64,000 nucleotides of DNA from an uncultured Gardnerella sp. (GTDB lineage Bacteria > Actinomycetota > Actinomycetes > Actinomycetales > Bifidobacteriaceae): positions 1 to 64,000 of the forward strand of contig CAMUFL010000002.1 in assembly GCA_947088155.1 (NCBI GenBank), written 5' to 3'. Numbering within the stretch: position 1 is the first letter of the stretch; every line of letters starts with the position of its first letter. The translations under genes were made by a program, and so were the position numbers. The notes beneath the pieces are model-generated. The model saw nothing but the letters and a program-made list of their open reading frames with translations, did no database searches and was not told the origin of the DNA. Shown piece by piece: positions 51,342 to 61,091 of the stretch.

Positions 51342-51406
51342 AAAAGTTGAAGATTATTTTAGTAAAAAAGATACAGAAAAAAATTCTAAAGAAAGCTAAA
51401 ACTAAA

Positions 51407-51817
51407 ATGATTCAAGGATTCAAAAAGTTTATTTTGCGAGGCAGCGTTATTGACATGGCTGTCGGTGTTGTTATGGGCGGTGCTGTAACAGCAGTAGTAG
51501 CATCAATTGTTAAGAATATTATTAATCCTTTTATTGCAATAATTTGTGGAAAGCCAGAGCTTGATGGTGTTCTTACTATTACAATAAATGGTGCGACTAT
51601 TTCTTTTGGTGCCGTAATAGGCTCACTTCTTAATTTCTTAATTATTGCTACTGCAGTATATTTTTGCATTGTTTTGCCTATTAATAAGCTTCGTGAGATT
51701 GGCGCTGATTTGCTACAAATAGAGCACGAAAAAACAGAGGAAGAAAAACGTAAGGAGCGCGAGGAAAAAACTATTCAGCTTTTGCAAGATATTAGAAACG
51801 AACTAGCTAATAGATAA
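51407..51817 (+). CDS. mscL: Large-conductance mechanosensitive channel
   Basis: MscL opens under membrane tension to release solutes after osmotic downshock. MIQGFKKFILRGSVIDMAVGVVMGGA is the N-terminal helix and first membrane helix with the pore constriction; the second helix lies around 70-95 and the C-terminus is a charged coiled coil (EEEKRKEREEKTIQLLQDI). I chose the ATG at 51407 (136 residues), which fits family starts. The frame extends 20 Lys-rich codons upstream to a TTG. It lies 65 bases after the PAP2 gene. Confidence 0.93.
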   Translation: MIQGFKKFILRGSVIDMAVGVVMGGAVTAVVASIVKNIINPFIAIICGKPELDGVLTITINGATISFGAVIGSLLNFLIIATAVYFCIVLPINKLREIGADLLQIEHEKTEEEKRKEREEKTIQLLQDIRNELANR

Positions 51818-51849
51818 TTTACTAATAAATAATTTCTTTATTTTATTAC

Positions 51850-51890
51850 AAAAAAATCCCGCTAATTCTCAACAATTAACGGGATTTTTT
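51850..51890. terminator. Bidirectional terminator between mscL and the DUF3566 gene
   Basis: AAAATCCCG pairs with CGGGATTTT, with an inner TAATT/AATTA stem, at 51850-51890. A run of seven A precedes and six T follow, serving both converging genes. Confidence 0.9.
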
Positions 51891-51917
51891 ATTAACATTT
51901 TAATTTTTATTTACTAA

Positions 51918-52589
51918 TTAGTCATCGCCTAAAATAACGTGTATTCCGCCAACTAACGATCCAACAACGTTATAAAGAAGCGCAACTATTGCGGATAATA
52001 TTGTGACTATTATGATTTCTACAATTGAGAAAATAGTAACAGCACTCAATACTGTTGGTAGTGAAAATACGTCTGCTAGATTAAAACCGTTGCTGTCCAG
52101 ACCTGTAGAAGAAACAATCTGCGTTACTTGATCAAAAACGCCGACCATATTCAAGAATAACCAAACTAAACCTGCTGCAATAACTTGAATAATACCGCCT
52201 GCAACGCTTAAAAGGAACGTAACTTTTGCTACAGACCAAGCATCAACTCTAACTAATGAAAGACTCATACGTCGTGCGCGAGGTATGCGATTTGATTTAT
52301 TAGCATTAGATTGATTAGTAGAGGATGATGCCATTCCTCCAATGGTTCGTCGTGAATTATTAGAGCTGCTGCTTATTCGAGTAGACTTCGATACAGTATT
52401 TCTAACAATATTGCTTAATGATGAAAATCGCGATTCTTCACCAGATTTATTATCTTTTTTATTAAAAGAAGAGTCTTCTTTCAAAGGAACTTCTTTTTCG
52501 GTGGAAAATTCCTTTTCATGAGACGAAAATGTCGCAGATTCTTCACTCGTCTTCGTTGAATTTTGCGATGGAACAAAATCTTCGCTCAT
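51918..52589 (-). CDS. DUF3566-family membrane protein
   Basis: A 223-residue protein: a disordered Ser/Lys/Glu-rich N-terminus (1-105), then the DUF3566 domain with two membrane helices (about 120-145 and 185-210). RVDAWSVAKVTFLLSVAGGI is the family's hallmark. The gene follows gyrA in most Actinobacteria, as here. Function unknown. I chose the ATG at 52589, preceded by GAAGGA; the frame continues ten codons upstream. Confidence 0.87.
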   Translation of the reverse strand: MSEDFVPSQNSTKTSEESATFSSHEKEFSTEKEVPLKEDSSFNKKDNKSGEESRFSSLSNIVRNTVSKSTRISSSSNNSRRTIGGMASSSTNQSNANKSNRIPRARRMSLSLVRVDAWSVAKVTFLLSVAGGIIQVIAAGLVWLFLNMVGVFDQVTQIVSSTGLDSNGFNLADVFSLPTVLSAVTIFSIVEIIIVTILSAIVALLYNVVGSLVGGIHVILGDD

Positions 52590-52640
52590 CTTAAGTATTC
52601 CTTCTTTTATTAATTTCATATAATAAATGCAATTATATCA

Positions 52641-52691
52641 ACGAGAGTACCAATCAAAACGGACTATAGCCGCAAATTATGGTACTCTCGT
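52641..52691 (-). other. Long-stem hairpin between gyrA and the DUF3566 gene
   Basis: ACGAGAGTACC (52641-52651) pairs perfectly over 11 bases with GGTACTCTCGT (52681-52691), with inner CGG/CCG. There is no T run on either side. It may slow or process the gyrA transcript before the DUF3566 gene. Confidence 0.6.
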
Positions 52692-52738
52692 CAAAATATT
52701 CAAAATATAAATTTATTATTTATATTTATTAATTATTT

Positions 52739-55366
52739 TTAATTTTGCTCACTTGTAGAAGTTATTTCATCAGAATCTACTTGGTTTTCATCATCAGTTT
52801 CTTCATTGCGAGCAATCGAAATAATTTCATCACCCTTGTCCGGTTTAGCAAGTGTTACTCCTTGAGTGGTTCGACCTGTACGCTTTACTTCATCAACGTT
52901 AGAACGAATCACTTTACCAGACTTCATGATTGCCATTACTTGATCTGTTTCTTCAACAATCAACGCACCAACTAATGAGCCTCGGCCTTCAGCAAGTTGT
53001 ACAGCTTTAACACCGTAACCATTTCTGCCTTGTAAACGATACTCTTCAACAGCTGTTCTCTTAGCAAAACCTTCGTTTGTTACCACAAGAAGATCTTTCT
53101 TAGATTCAGAGGACACAACATCCATGTCAAGCAATTCGTCTCCGTCACGGAATCTCATTCCTTGAACACCGGCTGTTTGACGACCCATTGGTCGAAGCTG
53201 CTCATCATCTGCTCTAAACTTCAAGCTCATACCAAGTTTAGAAACAAGAATAATGTCGTCTTCTGGATTGCAAAGCGCTGCACCAATAAGCTCATCAACT
53301 GGTTCACCAGTTTCTTCATTCGACATCAATCGAACAGCGATTAAACCGCCTTGACGAGGAGAATCATATTCTTGTAAAGCAGTTTTCTTAACTTTTCCAG
53401 AGCGAGTTGCCAATACCAAGTATTTTGCTACATCATAATTTTGAATTGACAAAACTGCTTGTATTGTTTCTCCAGGAGTAAATTGCAGCAAATTAGCAAC
53501 ATGCTGACCTTTAGAATCTCGCGAACCTTCAGGAAGCTCATATGCTTTAATACGGTAAACGCGACCTCTATTGGTAAAGAACAAAAGCCAATTGTGAGTA
53601 GATGTTAAGAAGAAGTGATCTACAACATCATCCTCACGTAATTTTGCTCCCTTAATTCCTTTGCCTCCACGATGCTGAGAACGATATTCGTCTGCTTTCG
53701 TGCGCTTAATATATCCTGCACGCGTTACAGTAACAACCACGTTTTCTTCTGCAATAAGATCTTCAACATTCATTTCACCCGAGAATGGAAGAATCTTAGT
53801 TCTACGCTCATCACCATATTTTGCGACTATTTCGTCAAGTTCGTCACCAACAATTTTGCGCTGACGTTCCGGACTTGCAAGAATATCATTGTAATCCTCA
53901 ATCTTTCGCATTAATTCTTCATGCTCGTCAAGGATTTTCTGACGTTCCAATGCTGCAAGTCTACGAAGTTGCATCGCAAGAATAGCATCTGCTTGAACTT
54001 CATCAACATCAAGCAAGTCCATTAAGCCTGCTCTAGCAGAATCAACATCTTTAGATGAACGAATTAAAGCTACAACCTCGTCAATCATATCCAAGGCTTT
54101 TAAGTAACCTTGCAAAATATGATCGCGTTCTTCTGCTTCACGCTTTAAGTAACGAGTACGGCGATCAATTACTTCAAGTTGGTGAGTTACCCAGTGACGA
54201 ATAAAAGCGTCCAAACTCAATGTTCTAGGCACACCATCAACCAAAGCAAGCATGTTTGCACCAAATGTTTGCTGTAGCTGAGAATGCTTGTAAAGATTAT
54301 TAAGAACAACTTTTGGAACAGCATCACGCTTAAGAACCAACACAAGGCGCTGACCTGTACGACCAGAAGTTTCGTCGCGCATATCCGCAATGCCTTGAAT
54401 CTTGCCGTCTCTCACAGCTTCCCTAATAGAAGCTGCCAAATGATCAGGATTTACTTGGTATGGAAGCTCGGTAACAACCAAGCACATACGTCCCTTAATT
54501 TCCTCAGTATTAACTACTGCTCGCATTGTAATTAAGCCGCGTCCAGTTCTGTACGCTTGCTCAATTCCTTTATGACCTAAAATTGTTGCGCCAGTAGGGA
54601 AATCAGGTCCTTTAATACGTTGAATTAACGCTTCAAGTAGTTCTTCTTTACTTGCATCAGGATGTTCCAATGCCCAGTGCACACCATCAGCCACTTCACG
54701 CATATTATGAGGTGGAATATTTGTTGCCATACCGACAGCAATACCTGCAGAACCATTAACTAAAAGATTTGGGAAGCGTGCTGGAAGAACTGTAGGCTCT
54801 TGTGTTTTACCATCATAATTTGGCAGAAAATCTACGGTATCTTTATCAATATCGCGCACCATTTCCATAGCCAACGGTGCCATGCGGCATTCCGTATAAC
54901 GCATTGCTGCTGCAGGATCATCACCAGGTGAACCAAAGTTTCCTTGACCATCAACAAGCATGTAACGCATAGACCAAGATTGTGCCATACGTACCAAAGT
55001 GTCATAGATAGCAGAATCACCATGAGGATGATACTTACCCATAACGTCACCAACAACGCGGGAGCACTTGTTGTATCCGCGATCAGGCCTGTAACCACCG
55101 TCATACATTGCATAAATAACGCGACGATGAACAGGCTTTAAGCCATCACGAACATCTGGCAAAGCTCGCTCAATAATAACGGACAAAGCGTAAGCCAAGT
55201 AAGATTCTCGCATTTCTTGCTGCAAATCCATATGCTTTACGCGAGCACCCTTCATTAAACCATAATCAGTATTATCTGATTCTTGAGGGCTTTGTGGTTC
55301 CATTGAACCATCTGGCAGTTGCTCTCTGTCTTCGCCATCATTAGCGGCATTTATTTCGTCTACCAC
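52739..55366 (-). CDS. gyrA: DNA gyrase subunit A
   Basis: GyrA cuts and rejoins DNA in the gyrase tetramer. 875 residues with the catalytic tyrosine at 157 (AAMRYTECRM) and the quinolone-determining segment HPHGDSAIYDT, where Ser118 and Asp122 correspond to Ser83 and Asp87 of E. coli, i.e. the quinolone-sensitive residues. The C-terminal beta-pinwheel region has repeated RTGRTTQGV-like blades, including the GyrA box QRGGKGIKG. A 35-residue acidic extension precedes the usual N-terminus. It follows gyrB by 72 bases. Confidence 0.97.
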   Translation of the reverse strand: MVDEINAANDGEDREQLPDGSMEPQSPQESDNTDYGLMKGARVKHMDLQQEMRESYLAYALSVIIERALPDVRDGLKPVHRRVIYAMYDGGYRPDRGYNKCSRVVGDVMGKYHPHGDSAIYDTLVRMAQSWSMRYMLVDGQGNFGSPGDDPAAAMRYTECRMAPLAMEMVRDIDKDTVDFLPNYDGKTQEPTVLPARFPNLLVNGSAGIAVGMATNIPPHNMREVADGVHWALEHPDASKEELLEALIQRIKGPDFPTGATILGHKGIEQAYRTGRGLITMRAVVNTEEIKGRMCLVVTELPYQVNPDHLAASIREAVRDGKIQGIADMRDETSGRTGQRLVLVLKRDAVPKVVLNNLYKHSQLQQTFGANMLALVDGVPRTLSLDAFIRHWVTHQLEVIDRRTRYLKREAEERDHILQGYLKALDMIDEVVALIRSSKDVDSARAGLMDLLDVDEVQADAILAMQLRRLAALERQKILDEHEELMRKIEDYNDILASPERQRKIVGDELDEIVAKYGDERRTKILPFSGEMNVEDLIAEENVVVTVTRAGYIKRTKADEYRSQHRGGKGIKGAKLREDDVVDHFFLTSTHNWLLFFTNRGRVYRIKAYELPEGSRDSKGQHVANLLQFTPGETIQAVLSIQNYDVAKYLVLATRSGKVKKTALQEYDSPRQGGLIAVRLMSNEETGEPVDELIGAALCNPEDDIILVSKLGMSLKFRADDEQLRPMGRQTAGVQGMRFRDGDELLDMDVVSSESKKDLLVVTNEGFAKRTAVEEYRLQGRNGYGVKAVQLAEGRGSLVGALIVEETDQVMAIMKSGKVIRSNVDEVKRTGRTTQGVTLAKPDKGDEIISIARNEETDDENQVDSDEITSTSEQN

Positions 55367-55438
55367 TGCAATTCCTTTGTATTCTTATAGCTTACTAACG
55401 TTTTATTTTTTCTACCGTTGTAGATATATCGCTAATTT

Positions 55439-57514
55439 TTAAGCATCAATAAATCTTGCATCATGAGCATTTCGCTGAATAAAGAGCCTACGAGGTTCAA
55501 CTTCGTCGCCCATAAGCATTGAGAAAGTTTCATCAGCACGAGCAGCATCTTCAATATGAATTTGCTTTAAGATTCTGTGTTCAGGATCCATAGTGGTTTC
55601 CCACAATTCCTGATAACTCATCTCACCCAAGCCCTTATATCGCTGAATACCTTCGCCTTTAGGAAGTTGACGACCTGCAGCTTTTCCTTCTGCTAATACA
55701 CGATCTCGCTCAGCATCAGTGTAAACAAAATCATGCGCTCCCTTACTCCACTTCAAGCGGTACAAAGGTGGCATAGCTACGTAAACATAGCCTGCAGTAA
55801 TCATAGGACGCATATAACGGAAGAACAATGTCAAATTAAGCGTAGCAATGTGTGCACCATCAACATCAGCATCAGCCATAATAATAACTTTGTGATATCG
55901 AACCTTGCTTAAATCAAAATCTTCACCATAACCGCCACCAACTGCAGTGATTAAGGATTCAATAGTCTCAGACTTCATCATTCTGTCAATTGATGCACGC
56001 TCAGTGTTCAAAATCTTACCGCGCAACGGCAAAATAGCCTGAGTAATAGGATCTCGACCCTGAATTGCGGAACCACCTGCAGAATCACCCTCAACTATAA
56101 AAAGCTCACACTCTTCAGGATTGTTGGATTGGCAATCTTTTAGCTTATCTGGCATTCCAGCAGTCTCAAAAATCGACTTACGTCGAGTATTTTCGCGAGC
56201 TTTCTTTGCTGCCAAACGTGCACGAGAAGCTTCCATAGCTTTTTGAATAATATTCTTTGCTTCGCTTGGATGAGCATCGAACCAGTCACCAAGTTTTTCT
56301 GTCATAACTCGCTGCACAAAAGTCTTAGCTTCAGAATTACCAAGCTTTGTTTTAGTCTGACCTTCGAACTGTGGAGTAGTAAGTTTCACAGAAACAACAG
56401 CAGTTAAGCCTTCTCGAACGTCGTCGCCAGAAAGATTAGTATCCTTTTCTTTTAAGATATTCTTTTCGCGAGCATAACGATTTACCAAAGTTGTAAGAGC
56501 TGCACGGAAGCCTTCTTCGTGAGTACCACCTTCAGTAGTTGAAATAGTATTAGCAAAAGTGTGTACCGCTTCAGAATATGCAACAGTCCACTGCATAGCT
56601 ATTTCTGCAGAAATACCGATTTCAAGGTCTTCAGCTTCAAAATCAATAACATCTGGTTCTACAGGCACAGACTTACGAGATTTAACTAAGTAATCAACGT
56701 AATCTTTAATACCATGCTCGTATTTGTAGCTTACGCTTCTATGCTTTTCTTCGCTGTTTTCTTCAGATTCACCAGTAACTTCGTCACCCGCTTCATCTGG
56801 CTTACGTAAATCAGTTAAGGAAAGTTTTAATCCCTTGTTCAAGAAAGCCATTTGCTGGAAGCGTGAACGCAACGTTTCAAAATCATATGTAGTTGTTTCG
56901 AAAATTGCTGCATCTGGCCAGAACGTTACAGAAGTTCCAGTAGATTCACCTTCTTCCATTGGTTTACCTTTTGCTAATGGAGCTGTAGGATGCTGATCTA
57001 CGTAAGTTTGAGTCCAATGGAACCCTTGACGGCGAACCTCAATTTCTACGCGGGTAGAAAGTGCATTAACAACTGAAATACCTACACCGTGAAGACCACC
57101 AGAAACGGCATAACCGCCGCCACCAAACTTTCCGCCAGCGTGAAGCTTAGTCATAACTGTTTCAACACCTGAAACACCTTCGCCTGGAACTTCATCAACT
57201 GGAATACCACGACCATCGTCAACAACACGAATAGCATTATCTGGCAAAATTGTCACTTCAATATGAGAAGCATAACCAGCCAAAGCTTCATCAACTGAAT
57301 TATCTACAATCTCGTACACAAGGTGATGCAGACCCCTAGGACCTGTTGAACCAATGTACATGCCTGGTCTAATTCGTACTGCTTCCAAACCTTCGAGAAC
57401 TCGAAGATCACTAGCATCATAATGTTCAGGAGAAAGTGAATCATCAAGTTGAGCATCGTCAAGTTTATGCTCTTCGACGGCATTGTCCATCGAATTATCT
57501 TCAGTGTCTGTCAC
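55439..57514 (-). CDS. gyrB: DNA gyrase subunit B
   Basis: The ATPase subunit of gyrase. VDNSVDEALAGYA and VDDGRGIPVD are ATP-binding (GHKL) motifs, then the transducer domain and the Toprim domain with EGDSAGGSA and DADVDGAHI. I prefer the GTG at 57514 (691 residues) because AAGGGA lies 6 bases before it; another GTG five codons upstream is possible. It is part of the dnaA-dnaN-recF-dciA-gyrB-gyrA order typical of Actinobacteria. Confidence 0.97.
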   Translation of the reverse strand: MTDTEDNSMDNAVEEHKLDDAQLDDSLSPEHYDASDLRVLEGLEAVRIRPGMYIGSTGPRGLHHLVYEIVDNSVDEALAGYASHIEVTILPDNAIRVVDDGRGIPVDEVPGEGVSGVETVMTKLHAGGKFGGGGYAVSGGLHGVGISVVNALSTRVEIEVRRQGFHWTQTYVDQHPTAPLAKGKPMEEGESTGTSVTFWPDAAIFETTTYDFETLRSRFQQMAFLNKGLKLSLTDLRKPDEAGDEVTGESEENSEEKHRSVSYKYEHGIKDYVDYLVKSRKSVPVEPDVIDFEAEDLEIGISAEIAMQWTVAYSEAVHTFANTISTTEGGTHEEGFRAALTTLVNRYAREKNILKEKDTNLSGDDVREGLTAVVSVKLTTPQFEGQTKTKLGNSEAKTFVQRVMTEKLGDWFDAHPSEAKNIIQKAMEASRARLAAKKARENTRRKSIFETAGMPDKLKDCQSNNPEECELFIVEGDSAGGSAIQGRDPITQAILPLRGKILNTERASIDRMMKSETIESLITAVGGGYGEDFDLSKVRYHKVIIMADADVDGAHIATLNLTLFFRYMRPMITAGYVYVAMPPLYRLKWSKGAHDFVYTDAERDRVLAEGKAAGRQLPKGEGIQRYKGLGEMSYQELWETTMDPEHRILKQIHIEDAARADETFSMLMGDEVEPRRLFIQRNAHDARFIDA

Positions 57515-57608
57515 TTTAAGTCCCTTCACAACTCACATCATATTAAAAGGTATTTATAATACCAATATACGCCAGAAAGCACATAAAAGGGCATCCTAGC
57601 GCTTTAAC

Positions 57609-57666
57609 TATAATATATGACATTCTATACATAGAGTATGACCTCTCGCCAATAAGAGGCCTTTTT
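57609..57666 (+). other. TATAAT box plus small terminator-like hairpin, plus strand
   Basis: TATAAT at 57609-57614 is followed 27 bases later by CCTCT/AGAGG (57642-57659) and CTTTTT. No gene lies on the plus strand here. It could produce a roughly 46-nt RNA antisense to the region between gyrB and dciA, or be chance. Confidence 0.25.
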
Positions 57667-57715
57667 ACTATTTTTCAAAAATATATTAAAAACTTAATAG
57701 TAATTTAATAAAAAA

Positions 57716-58177
57716 TTATCTCTTCCAACTACCTAATCCTGTGGAAGTAGGACCAATAACACGAATTTCTTTAATCTCAATATCTTTAAGATTTTGATTA
57801 ATTTTTTTCTTCAGTTGAGGCAGCAAAAAAGAAAGTTGAGTAGCCCAAACTGATGATTGCGCTCTAATAATAAGAACATTATTTAAAATCTGACTTATTT
57901 CACAATGTTGAGCAATACTTTCACCAACTACTTCATTCCAAGAAACACGCATTTTTGCTATAGCAAGCTGCTTATTCCACTTTTTGTTAGAAGCAAGAAT
58001 TTGTAATACTCCACATAAAGTATTTGGATCTCTGCCTGGTTTACCAAAGTTTTCCCAAGCTTGATCAGCTCTTTTTATACGATTACTTTCGCGTTCTGCT
58101 TTTGCTGCAATGGGATTAAAAATAATTTCCGGCAATTTACGAGTGTCAAGATTAAGTACTTTATGAACAGGAATCAT
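57716..58177 (-). CDS. dciA: DciA-like protein (DUF721), helicase-loading factor
   Basis: A 153-residue DUF721 protein. Members take part in loading the replicative helicase DnaB in bacteria that lack DnaC. WNEVVGESIAQHCE is the family core, followed by LIIRAQSSVWATQLSFLLPQL. It begins 3 bases after recF and belongs to the origin operon. Confidence 0.85.
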   Translation of the reverse strand: MIPVHKVLNLDTRKLPEIIFNPIAAKAERESNRIKRADQAWENFGKPGRDPNTLCGVLQILASNKKWNKQLAIAKMRVSWNEVVGESIAQHCEISQILNNVLIIRAQSSVWATQLSFLLPQLKKKINQNLKDIEIKEIRVIGPTSTGLGSWKR

Positions 58178-58180
58178 TAT

Positions 58181-59410
58181 TTACCTTCCTTTTTCATAAT
58201 TACGTTTTGCTATTATCTCTCTTAAAATATCGTCGTGAATATTATTAGAAGATTCAAAACTATTTTGTTTTGCTATTATCTCTTCAATATTTATTAAATT
58301 ATTATTTTTAATTTCATCATCTTCTGGTATGTCACGAATTGACGATGTAGTGATAAAAACTTGGCCTTGTTTCTTAGCAAAATTTAATATTTGCTTACGT
58401 CTATTTTCATCAAGCTGTGCAAAAACATCATCGAGAATAATAATAGGTTTAATATTATTCTTTTCTTCTAAAGCTTTGCACAATGCCATTTTTGCTGCTA
58501 TTGAAAGAGTCCAAGCTTCTCCGTTAGAAGCAAAATCTTTAGCTGGCATACTGTCTAGCATAAAAGAAATATCATCTCTATGAGGACCTATTAGGTTACA
58601 TCCACGAGCTAATTCACCTTCATAAATCCTCTGAAAATGTTTTCCTATATTTTTTGCTATTTCCGAATTATTTTCAGAATTTTTATTAATTACAGCTTCT
58701 TCAAAAGAAGGAAGATATTTTAATTCCGCGCACTCTTGATTATTAGTAAGATTTTTAACAATAGGCGTAAAATATTGGTTTAGAAGTTCTGTAATATTTT
58801 GGCGAATTTGAGTTATTATAATTCCAATTTCAATAAATTTACCAGTCCAAATTTCTAATCCAGATAATGAATTTGACTGATTATTGTATGAATATTCACG
58901 AATATTTTTTAATAAAGCAACTCTCTGTTTAGCAATATGCTTAAATTCTTGCATATATTGAGCGTAATTTGGAACCAATAATGTTCCGGCTTGATCTATA
59001 AAAGTACGATGTACTGTTGGATCTCCAATAATAAGAGATTGATCTCTTGGAGTGAATGAAACTATTGGAAGAAGACCAACTATATCTCGCATATACAATG
59101 ATTTTCCAGAATTAATACGAGCTCTGTTAGTTCCTTTTAGATTAAGTGTAACTTCATAGCTTGTTTGTTCTGTTAAGTCATCATTGCATACGTTAAGTCG
59201 TATTGTTGCAGTCTCAAAACCTCTAGTAATAAGTGGCAGAGTTGAAGAAGTACGATGACTACTTCCAGTTCCAACAATTTCAAAGGATTCTACGATATTA
59301 GTTTTTCCTAAACCGTTGTTTCCATATATAACGTTAATTCCTGGCTTTAAATCACAAATAATATGATGCCAAGAACGAAAATAATCAAGGGCAATTCGCG
59401 AAATGTACAT
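58181..59410 (-). CDS. recF: DNA replication and repair protein RecF
   Basis: An SMC-like ATPase that helps load RecA at gaps. 409 residues with Walker A in YGNNGLGKTN, the signature region and Walker B near IIILDDVFAQLDENR. The N-terminal MYISRIALDYFRSW is typical of RecF. A ribosome binding site AAAGGG is present. It lies between dnaN and dciA. The last 60 residues are Asn/Lys-rich and poorly conserved. Confidence 0.95.
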   Translation of the reverse strand: MYISRIALDYFRSWHHIICDLKPGINVIYGNNGLGKTNIVESFEIVGTGSSHRTSSTLPLITRGFETATIRLNVCNDDLTEQTSYEVTLNLKGTNRARINSGKSLYMRDIVGLLPIVSFTPRDQSLIIGDPTVHRTFIDQAGTLLVPNYAQYMQEFKHIAKQRVALLKNIREYSYNNQSNSLSGLEIWTGKFIEIGIIITQIRQNITELLNQYFTPIVKNLTNNQECAELKYLPSFEEAVINKNSENNSEIAKNIGKHFQRIYEGELARGCNLIGPHRDDISFMLDSMPAKDFASNGEAWTLSIAAKMALCKALEEKNNIKPIIILDDVFAQLDENRRKQILNFAKKQGQVFITTSSIRDIPEDDEIKNNNLINIEEIIAKQNSFESSNNIHDDILREIIAKRNYEKGR

Positions 59411-59523
59411 TGCTATATTACCCTTTCTTTACTGTTTTCTTTTACAAAATATTTCATATAAAAATTGCGATATTACATTTTAGAGCGAAAAATCACAGAA
59501 AAACATAATATCGCAAAAAATAG

Positions 59524-60648
59524 TTAATTATTAAATCTCATAGGAACCAATAAGTAGCGATAATTCATAGATTCATCACCGTCAGATTCCTGCTGACCAT
59601 TAAATTCAACAGGTTTTACAGCTGTTGACATTTTCATATGAACAAAAGGCTCACTAATAGCACTTAATCCTTCAACTAAATAAATTGGATTAAAAGCAAC
59701 AGTAATATCTTCACCGTCCATGTCAACATCAAGCACTTCTTTTGCTTGTGATTCATCCGCAGTTCCAGCGCTTAATGTTAATTCTTGATCAGTAAAAATC
59801 ATCCTAATAGGAGCGTTTCGTTCAGCTACTAAAGATACTCGCTTAATTGCGTTAATAAGAGCTTGCCTATTGATAACAGCGTGAATAGGATATTCGTCAA
59901 TAAAAAGTCTATCTACAGAAGGAAACTCACCATCAATAAGTTGAGAAGTGCTTGTTCTTCCAGAGTTTTCAAAACCGAGTAATGTAGGTTCTTCCTCATT
60001 AAAATCGACGATAACGTTTTGATGATCGTCAAAAGAGCGCGCAACATCTCGTAATAAAGATCCGCGAACAAGAGTTGTTGAATGTGTATTAGCGTTTTCT
60101 GGAGTCCATTTGAATGTAGTACGAGATAGTCTGAATCTATCTGTTGAAGTCATAGTGACTGTATCGTCTTCAAATTGCATTTGAATACCAGTTAAAACAG
60201 GCCTATTTTCTTCGCGAGAAATAGAAACAGATGCCTGATTAACAGCTTGTACGAAAGTAGGAGCGTCAACTTGACCAAGTTTGCTAGGAAGAACAGGCAA
60301 ATCTGGGTATTCTCCTAGTGGCATGAGTTGAAGAGTAAAGGTTGATTTTCCAGAAGTAATAGTAAGTACGTTATTTTCAGAGCTTAAATAAGTATTTTCT
60401 GCAGGAAGTGACTTAGTTATATCTGCCATTAGTTTGCCTAGTACAAGTACGCTTCCTTCTTCATCAATTCCAGCTTCAATATGGTGACGGCTAGAAATCT
60501 GATAGTTGAAGGCAGAAAGTTGTAGTGTTCCATTTGCTGCTTCAATTTTTAAGCCTGCAAGAATAGGATTTGCAGGTCGCGTGTCAATAATACGTGTGGT
60601 CCATGCTACAGCATCAGCAAATGATGCAGAGTTGACTTCTACTTTCAT
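59524..60648 (-). CDS. dnaN: DNA polymerase III sliding clamp (beta subunit)
   Basis: The dimeric ring that tethers the polymerase. 374 residues in three clamp domains; RNAPIRMIF and the C-terminal YRYLLVPMR are conserved segments lining the protein-binding groove. I chose the ATG at 60648 (MKVEVNSAS), which has AGAGGAAG upstream; a further ATG nine codons before lacks this. It follows dnaA across one half of oriC. Confidence 0.97.
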   Translation of the reverse strand: MKVEVNSASFADAVAWTTRIIDTRPANPILAGLKIEAANGTLQLSAFNYQISSRHHIEAGIDEEGSVLVLGKLMADITKSLPAENTYLSSENNVLTITSGKSTFTLQLMPLGEYPDLPVLPSKLGQVDAPTFVQAVNQASVSISREENRPVLTGIQMQFEDDTVTMTSTDRFRLSRTTFKWTPENANTHSTTLVRGSLLRDVARSFDDHQNVIVDFNEEEPTLLGFENSGRTSTSQLIDGEFPSVDRLFIDEYPIHAVINRQALINAIKRVSLVAERNAPIRMIFTDQELTLSAGTADESQAKEVLDVDMDGEDITVAFNPIYLVEGLSAISEPFVHMKMSTAVKPVEFNGQQESDGDESMNYRYLLVPMRFNN

Positions 60649-61091
60649 GCTTCCTCTTTTCTGTAAAGTCTGCATTTATTCTACCTTATAAAGATAATTA
60701 TAAGAATTTTTATATTTAGTGTGCTCTAGTTTTCTGATTAAGACTACTAATAAGTAATAAATAAAAATAATCGTAGTAATAAAAGCAGTGTATATGTGGA
60801 AAACTCGTAAAAAGCGACAAAAATAAAGACTTATTAACAATAAAAGAATGTGCATAAGTTTCTAATAACGATGTGCATAAGTTGGCTAGTTATCCACAGG
60901 CTGAGCTATTTTTTAGGCTATTCACATTTTGAATGGCCTTATACACGCGTTATTAACATTTTTTAGCGGCGTTTTCCACGAGTTATGCTCAGGTTTTGCC
61001 CACATTTGTTATTAAGTATGTGGATAACTTTTTTGAAAATTATAAAAAACTTGCTTATAACTTGGTGGAAAGTACTTAAAATTTAATAATT
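60649..61091. other. oriC region, dnaN-dnaA side
   Basis: A 443-base AT-rich gap between dnaA and dnaN with DnaA boxes. Perfect TTATCCACA copies lie at 60890-60898 (plus) and 61019-61027 (minus). One-mismatch copies (TGTGCATAA) lie at 60849-60857 and 60872-60880, and TGTGGAAAA at 60795-60803. No gene is present. Together with the region on the other side of dnaA it forms a two-part origin. Confidence 0.8.
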
